From assembly GCA_023437715.1 (NCBI GenBank), contig JAEZFK010000077.1, forward strand, positions 1 to 45,018: DNA of 45,018 nucleotides. Reading direction: 5' to 3'. The translations under genes and the position numbers were made by a program. Source of the stretch: Bacillota bacterium (GTDB lineage Bacteria > Bacillota > Clostridia > Lachnospirales > Lachnospiraceae). Of the stretch, positions 1 through 8,022 are shown piece after piece. The notes beneath the pieces were generated by a model that was not told where the DNA came from, did not search any database, and saw only the letters and a list, made by a program, of their open reading frames with translations. The first letter of the stretch is position 1. Every line of letters starts with the position of its first letter.

Positions 1-20
1 ACTTTTTCACTAGCACTGAT

Positions 21-127
21 GGTAAACAAATTCATCAGCAAAATCATGATAACTGGCAAACTATTTGGCTAGCGGCGTGGATAACAAATTCGTCAGCGAG
101 TGGTAAAGAAATTCGTTGACATTCACA
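21..127. repeat. Four degenerate 19-mers, possible IS21-like element end
   Basis: Four related 19-mers lie at 21-39, 55-73, 79-97 and 102-120; the best three read GGTAAACAAATTCATCAGC, GGATAACAAATTCGTCAGC and GGTAAAGAAATTCGTTGAC. The array is followed by TTCACA ending near 127, after which the sequence turns AT-rich. IS21-family elements carry several such repeats inside their ends and terminate in TG...CA, so this may be one end of an element whose transposase genes lie left of the window. That assignment is inference; no transposase is visible here. Confidence 0.4.
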
Positions 128-286
128 TTATGAGGCAATCATTAGATATCAAATACTATAAATACTATGTAGTACTTAAATACTCTTCCATATTTCCAAT
201 TTTACCAAAAATGTTTTTTAATTTTGTTACATTTTGCTATTTACTAAATCGGTTTAGAAAGTTAAAATTATAACATAACTCTTCTT

Positions 287-325
287 AGAGCGTCGCTTCT
301 CAAGATTCTGCGATGCTCTTTTTTC
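287..325 (+). terminator. Rho-independent terminator-like hairpin
   Basis: AGAGCGTCGC at 287-296 pairs with GCGATGCTCT at 310-319 with one G-T wobble, and is followed by a run of T. It would end rightward transcription coming from the left edge. Confidence 0.6.
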
Positions 326-941
326 ATGCTGCCCGTGCTAAAGAAGCAGTTCATATGAACAAAAAGATGTTATTCTTTTAATATCGTTAAAAGTTTTAAA
401 ACCACAATTAAAACCATAATGAAATAATGATTCTCAATAATGAACGTGATACTTCTTTGATATATACTTTCTTTTCAATTTTCATTAGAAAATTGCTCAT
501 ATAAACATCATATAAACACCATATAAACAAAATTAGAAAAATTGCCCGCGAAGTGCTGCCAAAGACGCAGAATGCCTTTATTCGCTTATTTTCACGCTAT
601 GTAATAAAGTTGTACCCCAAAGACATTTGAATGCCATACACGGCCAAATAAAAGGCTCAGGGCCCTAAATTCAAACAATAATTAACCATCCCTCGCTATA
701 AGCTTTTTCTTGCTGATATCAACATGTAAAGCATACTAAATCTTCTCCCGTGGGCGATACCTTGTATGAAATAGCCCCAGTCTTTTCACCAAAGATGCAT
801 AAACTTTTGCCAACAAAAGTAATACAGGTGTTTTATGAAGTCCCCTGAAAAATAATTTCTTTTATAGAGGTTTTCACTAATAAAAACAGTAAAATCCACA
901 GCTATTATAAGAAGCCGGCATGCTCCCGGGTAGGATGAATA

Positions 942-964
942 GAATCACTTCACACAAGTGATTC
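942..964. repeat. Perfect 9-bp inverted repeat
   Basis: GAATCACTT (942-950) and AAGTGATTC (956-964) are separated by five bases. There is no T-run after it, so it looks more like an operator or cruciform than a terminator. No regulator can be assigned. Confidence 0.45.
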
Positions 965-1392
965 AAAACTGACTTACATATGCTGCATTACAACAGGCGT
1001 CAACAATCCTCAGCAATCACCATCAGATACCAATCGCCCGAGATCCAGAACATACAAACCGTCTCATCCTCCAAAACTCCACCTCATTCCCCCGTCCAAA
1101 ATCCCCTCCCCCCACCCCATTTTCCACCCCAACTACAAAAAAATCTCCAAAATCCCTATAAATTTTTTGCCCATTTTGTCGACAATATAATAAGCACCCC
1201 CCATAGATCTTGTACCACAATTTTTTGAATATAAATACATCTGGTATTTTCCGTATCACATCCGAAAAAATCCCCCTATTACCATCGAGAATGACAAAAA
1301 AATGTCGAATAATGCGATCTATTTTGCTTTTCAAATTGCCGGAAACAGCTTATAGTGGTTACAGACTAGCAGAAAAAAGGAGGGTTTTCTAT

Positions 1393-1542
1393 ATGTCAGA
1401 CGCGGAGAGACTGCGGATTGTAGAAATGGAAAATGTGAGGTTGAAGGACGAGAACATGAAGCTGCATAAGGTGATCGAGAAACTGAATCAGACGCTGAAC
1501 AGATTAATTGGACGTTACATAAGCGCTGATAAAATTGCCTGA
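1393..1542 (+). CDS. Small coiled-coil peptide (49 aa)
   Basis: The start ATG at 1393 is preceded by a strong AAGGAGGG at about 1377-1384; the open frame runs further upstream but without a ribosome site. The product is almost wholly charged amphipathic helix: hydrophobic residues recur at heptad spacing between about residues 8 and 38, so it should be a coiled coil. No signal peptide or membrane segment is present. Residues 20-39 match residues 96-115 of the convergent zinc-ribbon protein at 1591-1998 (9 of 20 identical, pattern EN.KL...IE...QT...L), suggesting that the two helices share ancestry and may pair. I do not recognise a named family; function unknown. A weak promoter with TATAGT at 1351-1356 may drive it. 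Confidence 0.6.
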   Translation: MSDAERLRIVEMENVRLKDENMKLHKVIEKLNQTLNRLIGRYISADKIA

Positions 1543-1558
1543 CAGAGATATGTTCTGG

Positions 1559-1575
1559 GAGTGCGGGGGGCACTC
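1559..1575. repeat. Hairpin between convergent genes
   Basis: GAGTGC (1559-1564) and GCACTC (1570-1575) flank a GGGGG loop in the gap between the two convergent coiled-coil genes. No T-run follows, so terminator activity is doubtful. Confidence 0.4.
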
Positions 1576-1590
1576 ACGGGAATATCCCTG

Positions 1591-1998
1591 TCAGGGATCA
1601 TCCCGGCTTTTGGAGCTTTCCTTGTGATCCGGAGCCATTCCTTTGTTCTTGCGGACCAGTTCCCATATTGTCTGGTGCATCCATTCAATGGTGCTATTCA
1701 GCTTTTCATTTTCGATTTCCAACTCGGTGATACGGTCGCCCATGCGGGCGATGATTTCCCGGTTATTATTTACCTTGTGCGGTGCCAGCAGGCGCCGCAC
1801 ATAAGGCGAAGATGATGCAATAATATGTGTGGACAGTAATTTGTCCCTTGCTTCGCAGGACAGATCCATGAAGTCCTGGTAAGTAATGGATAATGTTACC
1901 ATGTCCACCCTGCATTTGGGGCAAACCGCACTCCGTTGAAGTTGATAATACCCATAGTAACCGCATTTGGGACAATAGTAGACGGACAATTCTCTCAT
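1591..1998 (-). CDS. Zinc-ribbon plus coiled-coil protein (135 aa)
   Basis: The N-terminus holds two CPKC knuckles (C9, C12, C26, C29), a typical zinc ribbon. A middle region of about 50 residues of unknown fold follows, then a coiled coil from about 86 to 118 and a short charged polar tail. The start at 1998 has AAGGAAG just upstream on the minus strand. The gene points toward the 49-aa coiled-coil gene, with only about 48 bp between the two stops, and its coiled coil resembles that peptide. A DNA- or RNA-binding or regulatory role is possible from the zinc ribbon, but no specific function can be read from the sequence. Confidence 0.65.
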   Translation of the reverse strand: MRELSVYYCPKCGYYGYYQLQRSAVCPKCRVDMVTLSITYQDFMDLSCEARDKLLSTHIIASSSPYVRRLLAPHKVNNNREIIARMGDRITELEIENEKLNSTIEWMHQTIWELVRKNKGMAPDHKESSKSRDDP

Positions 1999-2154
1999 TT
2001 TTTTCTTCCTTTTTTTTATAATAAAAACATCCTACTTCTATAATTATAACGGAAATAAAAATAAGATATAACGCATAATTTTGTAAAAAATATAAAAATT
2101 CGCAAGTTCATAGAAATTGGATAAAAAAACCATTTTTAATTGGTAAAAGTATAC

Positions 2155-2192
2155 AAAAAAATCCGCAGATTAACTGTCTGCGGACTTTTTTA
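2155..2192 (-). terminator. Bidirectional terminator of the wall-binding protein
   Basis: TCCGCAGA (2162-2169) pairs perfectly with TCTGCGGA (2177-2184). It has an A-run on its left and a T-run on its right, so it can act in both directions. It lies about 45 bp past the stop of the minus-strand gene. Confidence 0.8.
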
Positions 2193-2236
2193 TTTGAACG
2201 GATGAATCTTTTGTATTTTTATTTTACTTGTTTCTG

Positions 2237-3562
2237 TTACTGGATTGCGCCGTTTACATTGACAACGAATACTTTACCGTTGGAATCCTTGTAATCTTTG
2301 TATCCAGCTCCAAGCTCTGGCTTTTCAGAGGACTTGGAAGTAGAAGATGCTTTCTGAAGGGCGCCGCTGGTATTTACAAGATAGTTTACTCCGTTAAGAG
2401 AAACCGGAGCCAGCTTTAAGTCGGAATCAGCTTCCTTTCTTAAACCGTACTCATAAACAGTATCATCTAAAATGCCGGTGTAGCCCTGTCCCTTTTTGGA
2501 ACCGGAGGTCTGGAAGTACCAGCTCTGGTTCTCGCCTAAATCATCGCTGTAAATTGTCTGCTTTCCGGTGTTCATAACGCCGTCATCTCCGAAGTAGAAG
2601 TTGGCAATCACTCCGTCCTCCAGATTGACCACACAAAGACCGGTCTGCATTTCACCCTTTGTATTGAACCCGTATTTCTGGGAGTTCACGCTGAATAATT
2701 CAATTCCACTTTTTGCAGAGTAAGGAGCGCCGTTTTTGAAGTAGAACCAGTAGAGTTCTCCCTCTGTGCTGACTCCGGAAATGCCTTCGATTTCTCTCCA
2801 GCCATCCACTCTTGCGCCGGTCTCAGGATCGTAATACTCATAGCCTGCGGCGGAGTTATCGGTTGTATTTTCGGCTGTAGCAGTCTTATACCAGCCGGTC
2901 TGCATTTCTCCATTTACAAAAGTATAGTAGGAGCCATCGATCTTCTTATCTACCTGATCTTTAACCATGGCGCCGTCTTTATCGAAATAGTACCAGGAAA
3001 GAGGATTCTCTGAATCTTCGTCTGCGCTTTCAAGCTGGAACCAGCCTGTTTTCTGGGAGCCGTCATTTTCGTCGCCCAGGTAATAGGTAACCCCTTCGAT
3101 TTCAACCTTACCGGTCAGCATCTGACCCTGGTCGTCAAAGTAGTACCATTTTCCATCGATTTTCTGCCACTTGGATACAACTTCCTTGCCGTCTTTGCCA
3201 TAATAATGCCAGAAATTCTCAGGAGCATCATCAGAATCCCAATAGTTGTCATTCGTAACGGAAACCCACTGGTTTGCGACTCTCTTTCCGCTGGCGTCAA
3301 CGTAATATTCGTCGATCTCCATGCTTGTGGAGATTTCGCCATCCTCATCTAAGTAATACCAGTCTTCGCCGTATTTTTTCCATGAATCGGTAGCGTAGTA
3401 ATCACCGTCTTCATAGAACTTTAAGGAACCGTTTTCTTCCACCCAGCCGGCTGCTTTTGCATAAGCAGTTGACGCTGTGCTTAAGATGCCCAGTTCCGGA
3501 GCTGCAGCGGTTAATACGCCGGCAGCGGATAATACAGCCATCAATTTTAAGTGCTTTTTCAT
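2237..3562 (-). CDS. Secreted cell-wall-binding repeat protein
   Basis: The 441-aa product begins with MKKHLKLMAVLSAAGVLTAA and a Sec signal peptide that probably ends after the Ala-rich stretch near residue 35. I start at 3562, nine bases after an AAAGGAG site; an in-frame upstream ATG at 3586 lacks one. Almost the entire mature protein consists of about 20-residue aromatic/glycine repeats (patterns such as WYYFDDQGQMLTG, WYYLDEDGEI, GEMQTGW), the CW_binding_1/choline-binding-like repeats that fold as beta-hairpin solenoids and hold proteins on teichoic or other wall polymers. There is no visible catalytic domain, so it is probably a wall-associated structural protein or adhesin. It is monocistronic and divergent from the polysaccharide cluster at 3864, which may make the polymer it binds (inference). 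Confidence 0.85.
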   Translation of the reverse strand: MKKHLKLMAVLSAAGVLTAAAPELGILSTASTAYAKAAGWVEENGSLKFYEDGDYYATDSWKKYGEDWYYLDEDGEISTSMEIDEYYVDASGKRVANQWVSVTNDNYWDSDDAPENFWHYYGKDGKEVVSKWQKIDGKWYYFDDQGQMLTGKVEIEGVTYYLGDENDGSQKTGWFQLESADEDSENPLSWYYFDKDGAMVKDQVDKKIDGSYYTFVNGEMQTGWYKTATAENTTDNSAAGYEYYDPETGARVDGWREIEGISGVSTEGELYWFYFKNGAPYSAKSGIELFSVNSQKYGFNTKGEMQTGLCVVNLEDGVIANFYFGDDGVMNTGKQTIYSDDLGENQSWYFQTSGSKKGQGYTGILDDTVYEYGLRKEADSDLKLAPVSLNGVNYLVNTSGALQKASSTSKSSEKPELGAGYKDYKDSNGKVFVVNVNGAIQ

Positions 3563-3630
3563 AAATATGTTCTCTCCTTTTTGCAATAGGTTTTATCGTG
3601 GCCGAAAATCCATCGTTGCATTACTCTGCG

Positions 3631-3636
3631 ATTATA
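3631..3636 (-). promoter_or_regulatory. Possible -10 element for the wall-binding gene
   Basis: On the minus strand a perfect TATAAT lies about 70 bp upstream of the start at 3562. No good -35 hexamer stands at the expected distance. The rest of the 300-bp divergent gap (3563-3863) shows nothing else clear. Confidence 0.4.
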
Positions 3637-3811
3637 ACGTATATGGACGGCACTTTCATAGTGTGGTTTGATGGCAGATATGGAAGGAGATAACATAACA
3701 AGAAAAAAGATGAGAAATCCAAGGGGTTTCCCCTGTGGGAAACGCTGTTTTTGCGAAAAATGGCAGCTTTTGCAAAGTAAGAAAACTTTAATAGGAAAAT
3801 AAAGGCTGTTG

Positions 3812-3820
3812 TGATATAAT
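3812..3820 (+). promoter_or_regulatory. Extended -10 promoter of the polysaccharide cluster
   Basis: TGATATAAT is an extended -10 element (TG-n-TATAAT) 44 bp upstream of the first gene of the cluster. No convincing -35 hexamer is visible, as is common with extended -10 promoters. Confidence 0.5.
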
Positions 3821-3863
3821 CACAAACAGATAATAAACATCCCTTAAAAAGGAGAGACGATCC

Positions 3864-5795
3864 ATGAGAATGAAAGTATCCAATTATATTTCCCAGAAGC
3901 TGGTGGATTCCGGGATCACGCAGGTATTTACGGTTACGGGCGGGGGCGCCATGCACTTAAACGATGCCCTGGGACATCAGAAAGGAATGCACTGCTTATA
4001 TAACCATCATGAGCAGGCCTGTGCCATAGCTGCGGAAGCCTATGCCAGAATCCAGGGGCGGATCGCGGCGGTCTGCGTGACCACAGGCCCCGGCGGGACC
4101 AATGCCATAACCGGAGTGCTGGGAGGATGGCTGGACTCCATTCCGATGCTGGTCTTATCCGGACAGGTCCGCTACGATACCACGGCCAGATGGTCGGGAG
4201 TTGGCATCCGGGCCATGGGAGATCAGGAGTTTGACATTACAAAAGCGGTGGACTGCATGACCAAATACAGCGAGATGGTTCTTGACCCCATGAGAATCCG
4301 CTACTGCCTGGAAAAGGCCATTTACTTAGCCCTTTCCGGCAGGCCCGGCCCCTCATGGCTGGACATCCCCTTAGATGTCCAGGGCGCTTTTGTTGAAACA
4401 GAGGAGCTGATGGGTTTTTCACCGGAAGATTATGAAAAGGGCGGGGACGGCTGGGCCTCTGAAAACGGAGCGAAAATAAGAGAGGATAAAGCGGGCTGCG
4501 GGGAAAAGCGACAGATCTTGCCGGGGAAAGTGAGTGCTGACACGGCCAGAGCCATTTTGGAAAAGATAAGGTCTTCTTCCCGGCCTGTGATTAATGCCGG
4601 AAACGGAATCCGCATCGGACAGGCCCACGACGTGTTTCTGCGTGTGGCGGAAAAGCTGGGAGTTCCTGTTGTCACCGGCTGGAACAGCCAGGACTGTATG
4701 TGCGACGAGCACCCCCTTTATACGGGCCGGGCAGGAGGAATGGGAGACAGACCGGGAAATTTCGCCATTCAGAACAGCGATCTTCTCCTTTCCCTGGGGA
4801 GCCGCTTAAGCATCCGCCAGGTAGGGTATAATTATACCACATGGGCCAGGGCGGCCTATGTGATTGTCAATGATATTGATCCCGAGGAATTAAAGAAGCC
4901 TTCTGTTCATGGGGACATGCGGGTTCACGCGGATGTGAAAGAGCTTCTGACCGCTTTGGAAGAGCTTCTGGATTCAGAATACAAGGCAACCCGGGAGCAG
5001 CCTCTGTTTTCCGGCGGCAAGGGGATTGACTCCATGACCTGGAATGAAACCTGCCGCATGTGGAAAGAAAAATACCCGGTGGTGCTTCCCAAGCATTACG
5101 AGAATGGGGATAATGAGGCGGTAAACGTTTATGCCTTTATTAAGGAATTAAGCCGCAGACTTTCTGAAAATCAGATAACGGTAGTGGGAAACGGGTCCGC
5201 CTGCGTTGTGGGAGGCCATGCCTACATCATAAAGGAAGGACAGCGCTTTATCACCAATTCTGCGGTGGCGTCCATGGGATATGATCTTCCGGCTGCAATC
5301 GGAGCCTGTGTGGCGGATTCAGCCCAGGATATTATTCTGGTCACCGGAGACGGCAGCATTCAGATGAACATACAGGAGCTTCAGACCATCATTCACCACC
5401 GGATGCCTATTAAGATATTCCTGATCAATAACGGCGGATATCATTCCATCCGGCAGACTCAGAAGAATTTCTTCGGAGAGCCTCTGGTGGGAATCGGCGT
5501 GGACAGCCGGGATTTAAGCTTTCCGGATATGGAAAAGCTGGCGGCGGCCTATGGCTACCCCTATGTGCGCGCCTGCCATAACAGCCAGCTGGAGGCTGCT
5601 GTTGAGAAAGCATTATCTGTGGAAGGGCCGGTGATCTGCGAGGTGTTCGTAAGCCACGACCAGAATTTTGAACCAAAATCCTCGGCAAAGCGGCTTCCGG
5701 ACGGAACCCTGGTTTCTCCGCCCCTTGAGGATTTATCTCCATTCCTTCCGGATGAGGAAATGGATCGCAACATGATTATTCCGCGGATTAAATAA
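3864..5795 (+). CDS. ThDP-dependent acetolactate-synthase-like enzyme
   Basis: A 643-aa member of the acetohydroxyacid synthase/pyruvate oxidase superfamily. The N-terminal pyrimidine-binding domain carries the catalytic glutamate E50 in NHHEQACAIAAEAYAR and the TTGPGGTNAITG segment. The middle FAD/transhydrogenase-like domain covers about 215-385. The C-terminal PP domain shows the GDGS motif at 495-498 with a downstream NN pair binding Mg-ThDP. A charged linker near 175-210 is longer than usual. The start ATG has GGAGAG upstream; a second ATG two codons later is possible. The family includes enzymes in O-antigen and sugar clusters (for example YerE-type carboligases that add a two-carbon branch). 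Its place at the head of a polysaccharide operon argues against a role in branched-chain amino-acid synthesis. The substrate is unknown. Confidence 0.85.
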   Translation: MRMKVSNYISQKLVDSGITQVFTVTGGGAMHLNDALGHQKGMHCLYNHHEQACAIAAEAYARIQGRIAAVCVTTGPGGTNAITGVLGGWLDSIPMLVLSGQVRYDTTARWSGVGIRAMGDQEFDITKAVDCMTKYSEMVLDPMRIRYCLEKAIYLALSGRPGPSWLDIPLDVQGAFVETEELMGFSPEDYEKGGDGWASENGAKIREDKAGCGEKRQILPGKVSADTARAILEKIRSSSRPVINAGNGIRIGQAHDVFLRVAEKLGVPVVTGWNSQDCMCDEHPLYTGRAGGMGDRPGNFAIQNSDLLLSLGSRLSIRQVGYNYTTWARAAYVIVNDIDPEELKKPSVHGDMRVHADVKELLTALEELLDSEYKATREQPLFSGGKGIDSMTWNETCRMWKEKYPVVLPKHYENGDNEAVNVYAFIKELSRRLSENQITVVGNGSACVVGGHAYIIKEGQRFITNSAVASMGYDLPAAIGACVADSAQDIILVTGDGSIQMNIQELQTIIHHRMPIKIFLINNGGYHSIRQTQKNFFGEPLVGIGVDSRDLSFPDMEKLAAAYGYPYVRACHNSQLEAAVEKALSVEGPVICEVFVSHDQNFEPKSSAKRLPDGTLVSPPLEDLSPFLPDEEMDRNMIIPRIK

Positions 5796-5799
5796 TAAA

Positions 5800-5827
5800 T
5801 CTGCTGCAGCTTGGCTGTGCAGAATTT
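5800..5827 (+). terminator. Weak intra-operon hairpin
   Basis: TCTGC (5800-5804) pairs with GCAGA (5819-5823) and an inner CAGC/GCTG extends the stem. Only ATTTTAC follows. It may reduce expression of downstream genes or stabilise the upstream mRNA. Confidence 0.3.
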
Positions 5828-5851
5828 TACTAAAGCAATGGAGGAAAGACG

Positions 5852-6793
5852 TTGAACGTTGTTGTGACAGGGGCCACCAGCTTTCTTGGGAGGGCCCTGG
5901 TTGACAGGCTTTTAAATGAGAAGCACCAGGTATTTGCTGTAGTCCGTCCAGGCTCTCCCAATATGGGAAGCCTGGATGGAAGCCGGCAGGGCCTGACCCT
6001 GATTGAGCGGCAGCTGGAGGAGCTGGAGGAACTGGATGAGGTGATCAGCCAGCCGTGTCAGGCCTTTTATCATTTTGGCTGGGACGGATCGGGGAGCGAA
6101 AACCGGAGAAACCGGGAGGTGCAGCAGAAGAACGTAAGGGATTCCCTAAAAGCTCTGGAAGGGGCCAGGCGCTTAGGCTGCAGCCGGTTCCTGTTCAGCG
6201 GTTCCCAGGCAGAGTACGGAATTCATCAGGAGGCCATGACCGAGGAGACGGAGTGCAGACCTGTTTCCGAGTACGGCAGGGCCAAGCTGGAATTTATGGA
6301 ACGGGCTATGGAGCAGACGGAAAAATGGAGACAGACCGGGGCTTCGGATATGGAATACATCCATTCCAGGATTTTCAGCGTATATGGGCCGGGAGACCAC
6401 CCCTGGTCTCTGGTTGAAAGCTGTCTGAGGGCCTTTGGAAGAGGGGAATATATCTCTCTGGGCGAATGCACGCAGATGTGGAATTTTTTATATATTGATG
6501 ACTGCATCCGGGCGCTGAACCTTCTCATGGAACAGGAGAAAGGGACGGCTACCGGAATTTATAATGTAGCGGGCGGGGAAAGGGAAAACAGGCCCTTAAG
6601 GGAGTATATCCGGATGATGTATGAGACCCTGGGCTGCCACGGAAGCTACAGCTACGGGCGGCGGGGACCCAATGCGGAGGGACTTACAAATCTGATCCCT
6701 GTTGTTAGGAAGCTGGCGGAGAAAACCGGCTGGGAGCCCCTTGTATCATTTCCTGACGGAATACTGCGGACCCATAAAGCTGAGAAATCTTGA
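5852..6793 (+). CDS. NAD-dependent epimerase/dehydratase (extended SDR)
   Basis: A 313-aa extended short-chain dehydrogenase. It begins VVVTGATSFLG, the nucleotide-binding glycine motif (TGxxxFLG, residues 6-13), and has the catalytic YGRAK pair Y141/K145 after the SGSQAEYG segment. This fold acts on nucleotide sugars as 4-epimerase, 4,6-dehydratase or ketoreductase; the exact reaction cannot be read here. The start is TTG at 5852, seven bases after GGAGG. It lies between the ThDP enzyme and the C-methyltransferase, so it probably helps make the same modified sugar. The stop at 6791-6793 overlaps a possible upstream TTG start of the next gene. Confidence 0.85.
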   Translation: MNVVVTGATSFLGRALVDRLLNEKHQVFAVVRPGSPNMGSLDGSRQGLTLIERQLEELEELDEVISQPCQAFYHFGWDGSGSENRRNREVQQKNVRDSLKALEGARRLGCSRFLFSGSQAEYGIHQEAMTEETECRPVSEYGRAKLEFMERAMEQTEKWRQTGASDMEYIHSRIFSVYGPGDHPWSLVESCLRAFGRGEYISLGECTQMWNFLYIDDCIRALNLLMEQEKGTATGIYNVAGGERENRPLREYIRMMYETLGCHGSYSYGRRGPNAEGLTNLIPVVRKLAEKTGWEPLVSFPDGILRTHKAEKS

Positions 6794-6813
6794 CAGAAAG
6801 GACTTTTTGTGGT

Positions 6814-8013
6814 ATGAGAGATAGGAATTGTATTGTGTGCGGAAGGAAGCTTTCCTTAAAACCCCTTATGACTCTTGCCCATATGCCCTCCTCAGCCCAG
6901 GATATTCCCGGGAAGGAGGAGCTTGAGGAGGAGCAGGGCATTACCTTAAATCTTCATCAATGTGAAACCTGCGGACTGGTGCAGTTTGACTGTGAGCCGG
7001 TCGCTTATTATAAGGATGTCATCCGGTCCGGAGGCTTCAGCACCACCATGGTGAATTTGAGAAGGCGCCAGTACCGGCATTTCATCGATGTCTGCAAGCT
7101 GGAGGGAAAGAAGCTGATTGAGGTGGGCTGCGGCCAGGGGGAATTTCTTTCTGTGCTTTCGGAATTTCCTGTAGAGGCTTTCGGAATTGAGCACAGGGAA
7201 AGCCTGGTCCGTCTGGCTGAGGAAAAGGGACTTTCTGTCTGGAAGCAGTTTGCTGGGGAAGGGGAGGTCCTGGCTCCGGCGGACGGCAGCGTGAAAGGGC
7301 CCTTTGACGGATTTTTGTCCTTTAATTATCTGGAACATCAGCCGGAACCGGTGAAGATGCTCCGCTGCATCTGGAATAACTTAAAGGACGACGGGGTGGG
7401 ACTGATTACCGTTCCCAGCCTGGAATACATTTTGCAGTATGACGGATATTATGAGCTGATCCGGGACCATCTGGCCTATTATACTTTCGACACCCTCACC
7501 TTTGCGGCGGAAGAAGCAGGGTTTGAGGTGCTGGAGAGAGAAATGGTCAACCGGGATACCCTTTCTGTTATTGTGAGGAAGAGGGCGGCTGTGAACGGAG
7601 GGGGCCCGGCAGGTGACAGACGCGCATCTCAAAAGGTGGATGGCGGCCGGCTTATAGAAAGCAGAGCTACAATAGGAAGAGAAATTGAGGGACTCATAGG
7701 AGACCTTAAAGCCCAGGGCAGGCGGCTTGCCATATGGGGGGCCAGCCATCAGGGCTTTACCCTGGCTTCCACAACGGAAATCGGCGGGTTTGCGGAGTAC
7801 ATCATAGATTCCGCCCCCTTTAAGCAGGGGAAATACGCCCCGGCGTCCCATTTGCCCATTGTGCCTCCGGATCATTATAAAAATAGTCCGGTGGAGGCCA
7901 TTTTGATTGTGGCTCCCGGCTATACGGATGAGATTGCTTCCATTATAAGAGAAAAATTTGGCCCGAATGTTGAAATTCTGGCGTTGAAATCCAATCATCT
8001 GGAAAGGATGTAA
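6814..8013 (+). CDS. SAM-dependent sugar C-methyltransferase-like protein
   Basis: This 399-aa protein has the three-part layout of NDP-sugar C-methyltransferases of the TylC3/CloU type. An N-terminal zinc site (C6, C9, C50, C53) is followed by a class I SAM domain with LIEVGCGQGEFL at 101-112. A C-terminal Methyltransf_14-like Rossmann domain with IWGASHQGF begins near residue 305. I choose the ATG at 6814 because AGAAAGGA precedes it; an in-frame TTG at 6790 that overlaps the previous stop is less likely. A Gly/Pro-rich linker around 265-285 separates the domains. Known homologues methylate C-3 of keto-sugars, giving branched sugars. The sugar here is unknown, but the flanking ThDP enzyme, epimerase and alcohol dehydrogenase fit a branched or deoxy sugar. 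Confidence 0.85.
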   Translation: MRDRNCIVCGRKLSLKPLMTLAHMPSSAQDIPGKEELEEEQGITLNLHQCETCGLVQFDCEPVAYYKDVIRSGGFSTTMVNLRRRQYRHFIDVCKLEGKKLIEVGCGQGEFLSVLSEFPVEAFGIEHRESLVRLAEEKGLSVWKQFAGEGEVLAPADGSVKGPFDGFLSFNYLEHQPEPVKMLRCIWNNLKDDGVGLITVPSLEYILQYDGYYELIRDHLAYYTFDTLTFAAEEAGFEVLEREMVNRDTLSVIVRKRAAVNGGGPAGDRRASQKVDGGRLIESRATIGREIEGLIGDLKAQGRRLAIWGASHQGFTLASTTEIGGFAEYIIDSAPFKQGKYAPASHLPIVPPDHYKNSPVEAILIVAPGYTDEIASIIREKFGPNVEILALKSNHLERM

Positions 8014-8022
8014 GAAGAACCT

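Larger units (their letters stand above)
128..1392. other. Gene-poor AT-rich region
   Basis: No convincing gene is seen over about 1.26 kb. It contains a terminator-like hairpin (287-325), a perfect 9-bp inverted repeat (942-964) and a strongly pyrimidine-rich, C-rich tract around 1068-1140. The short open frames at 980-1228 and 1023-1334 have biased low-complexity translations, no good ribosome binding site and overlap each other on opposite strands. The region may be degraded DNA next to the possible insertion-element end. Confidence 0.5.

Noticed and set aside
980..1334. Two opposite open frames in the pyrimidine-rich tract
   Set aside because: Low-complexity Pro/Ser or Gly-rich translations, mutual overlap on opposite strands and no ribosome sites.
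2237..3562. Choline-binding toxin such as a clostridial glucosylating toxin fragment
   Set aside because: The repeats resemble the toxin C-terminus, but the protein has its own signal peptide and start and no toxin enzymatic domain.
3864..5795. Biosynthetic acetolactate synthase (ilvB)
   Set aside because: No ilvN or other ilv genes nearby, and the operon context is sugar and polysaccharide synthesis.
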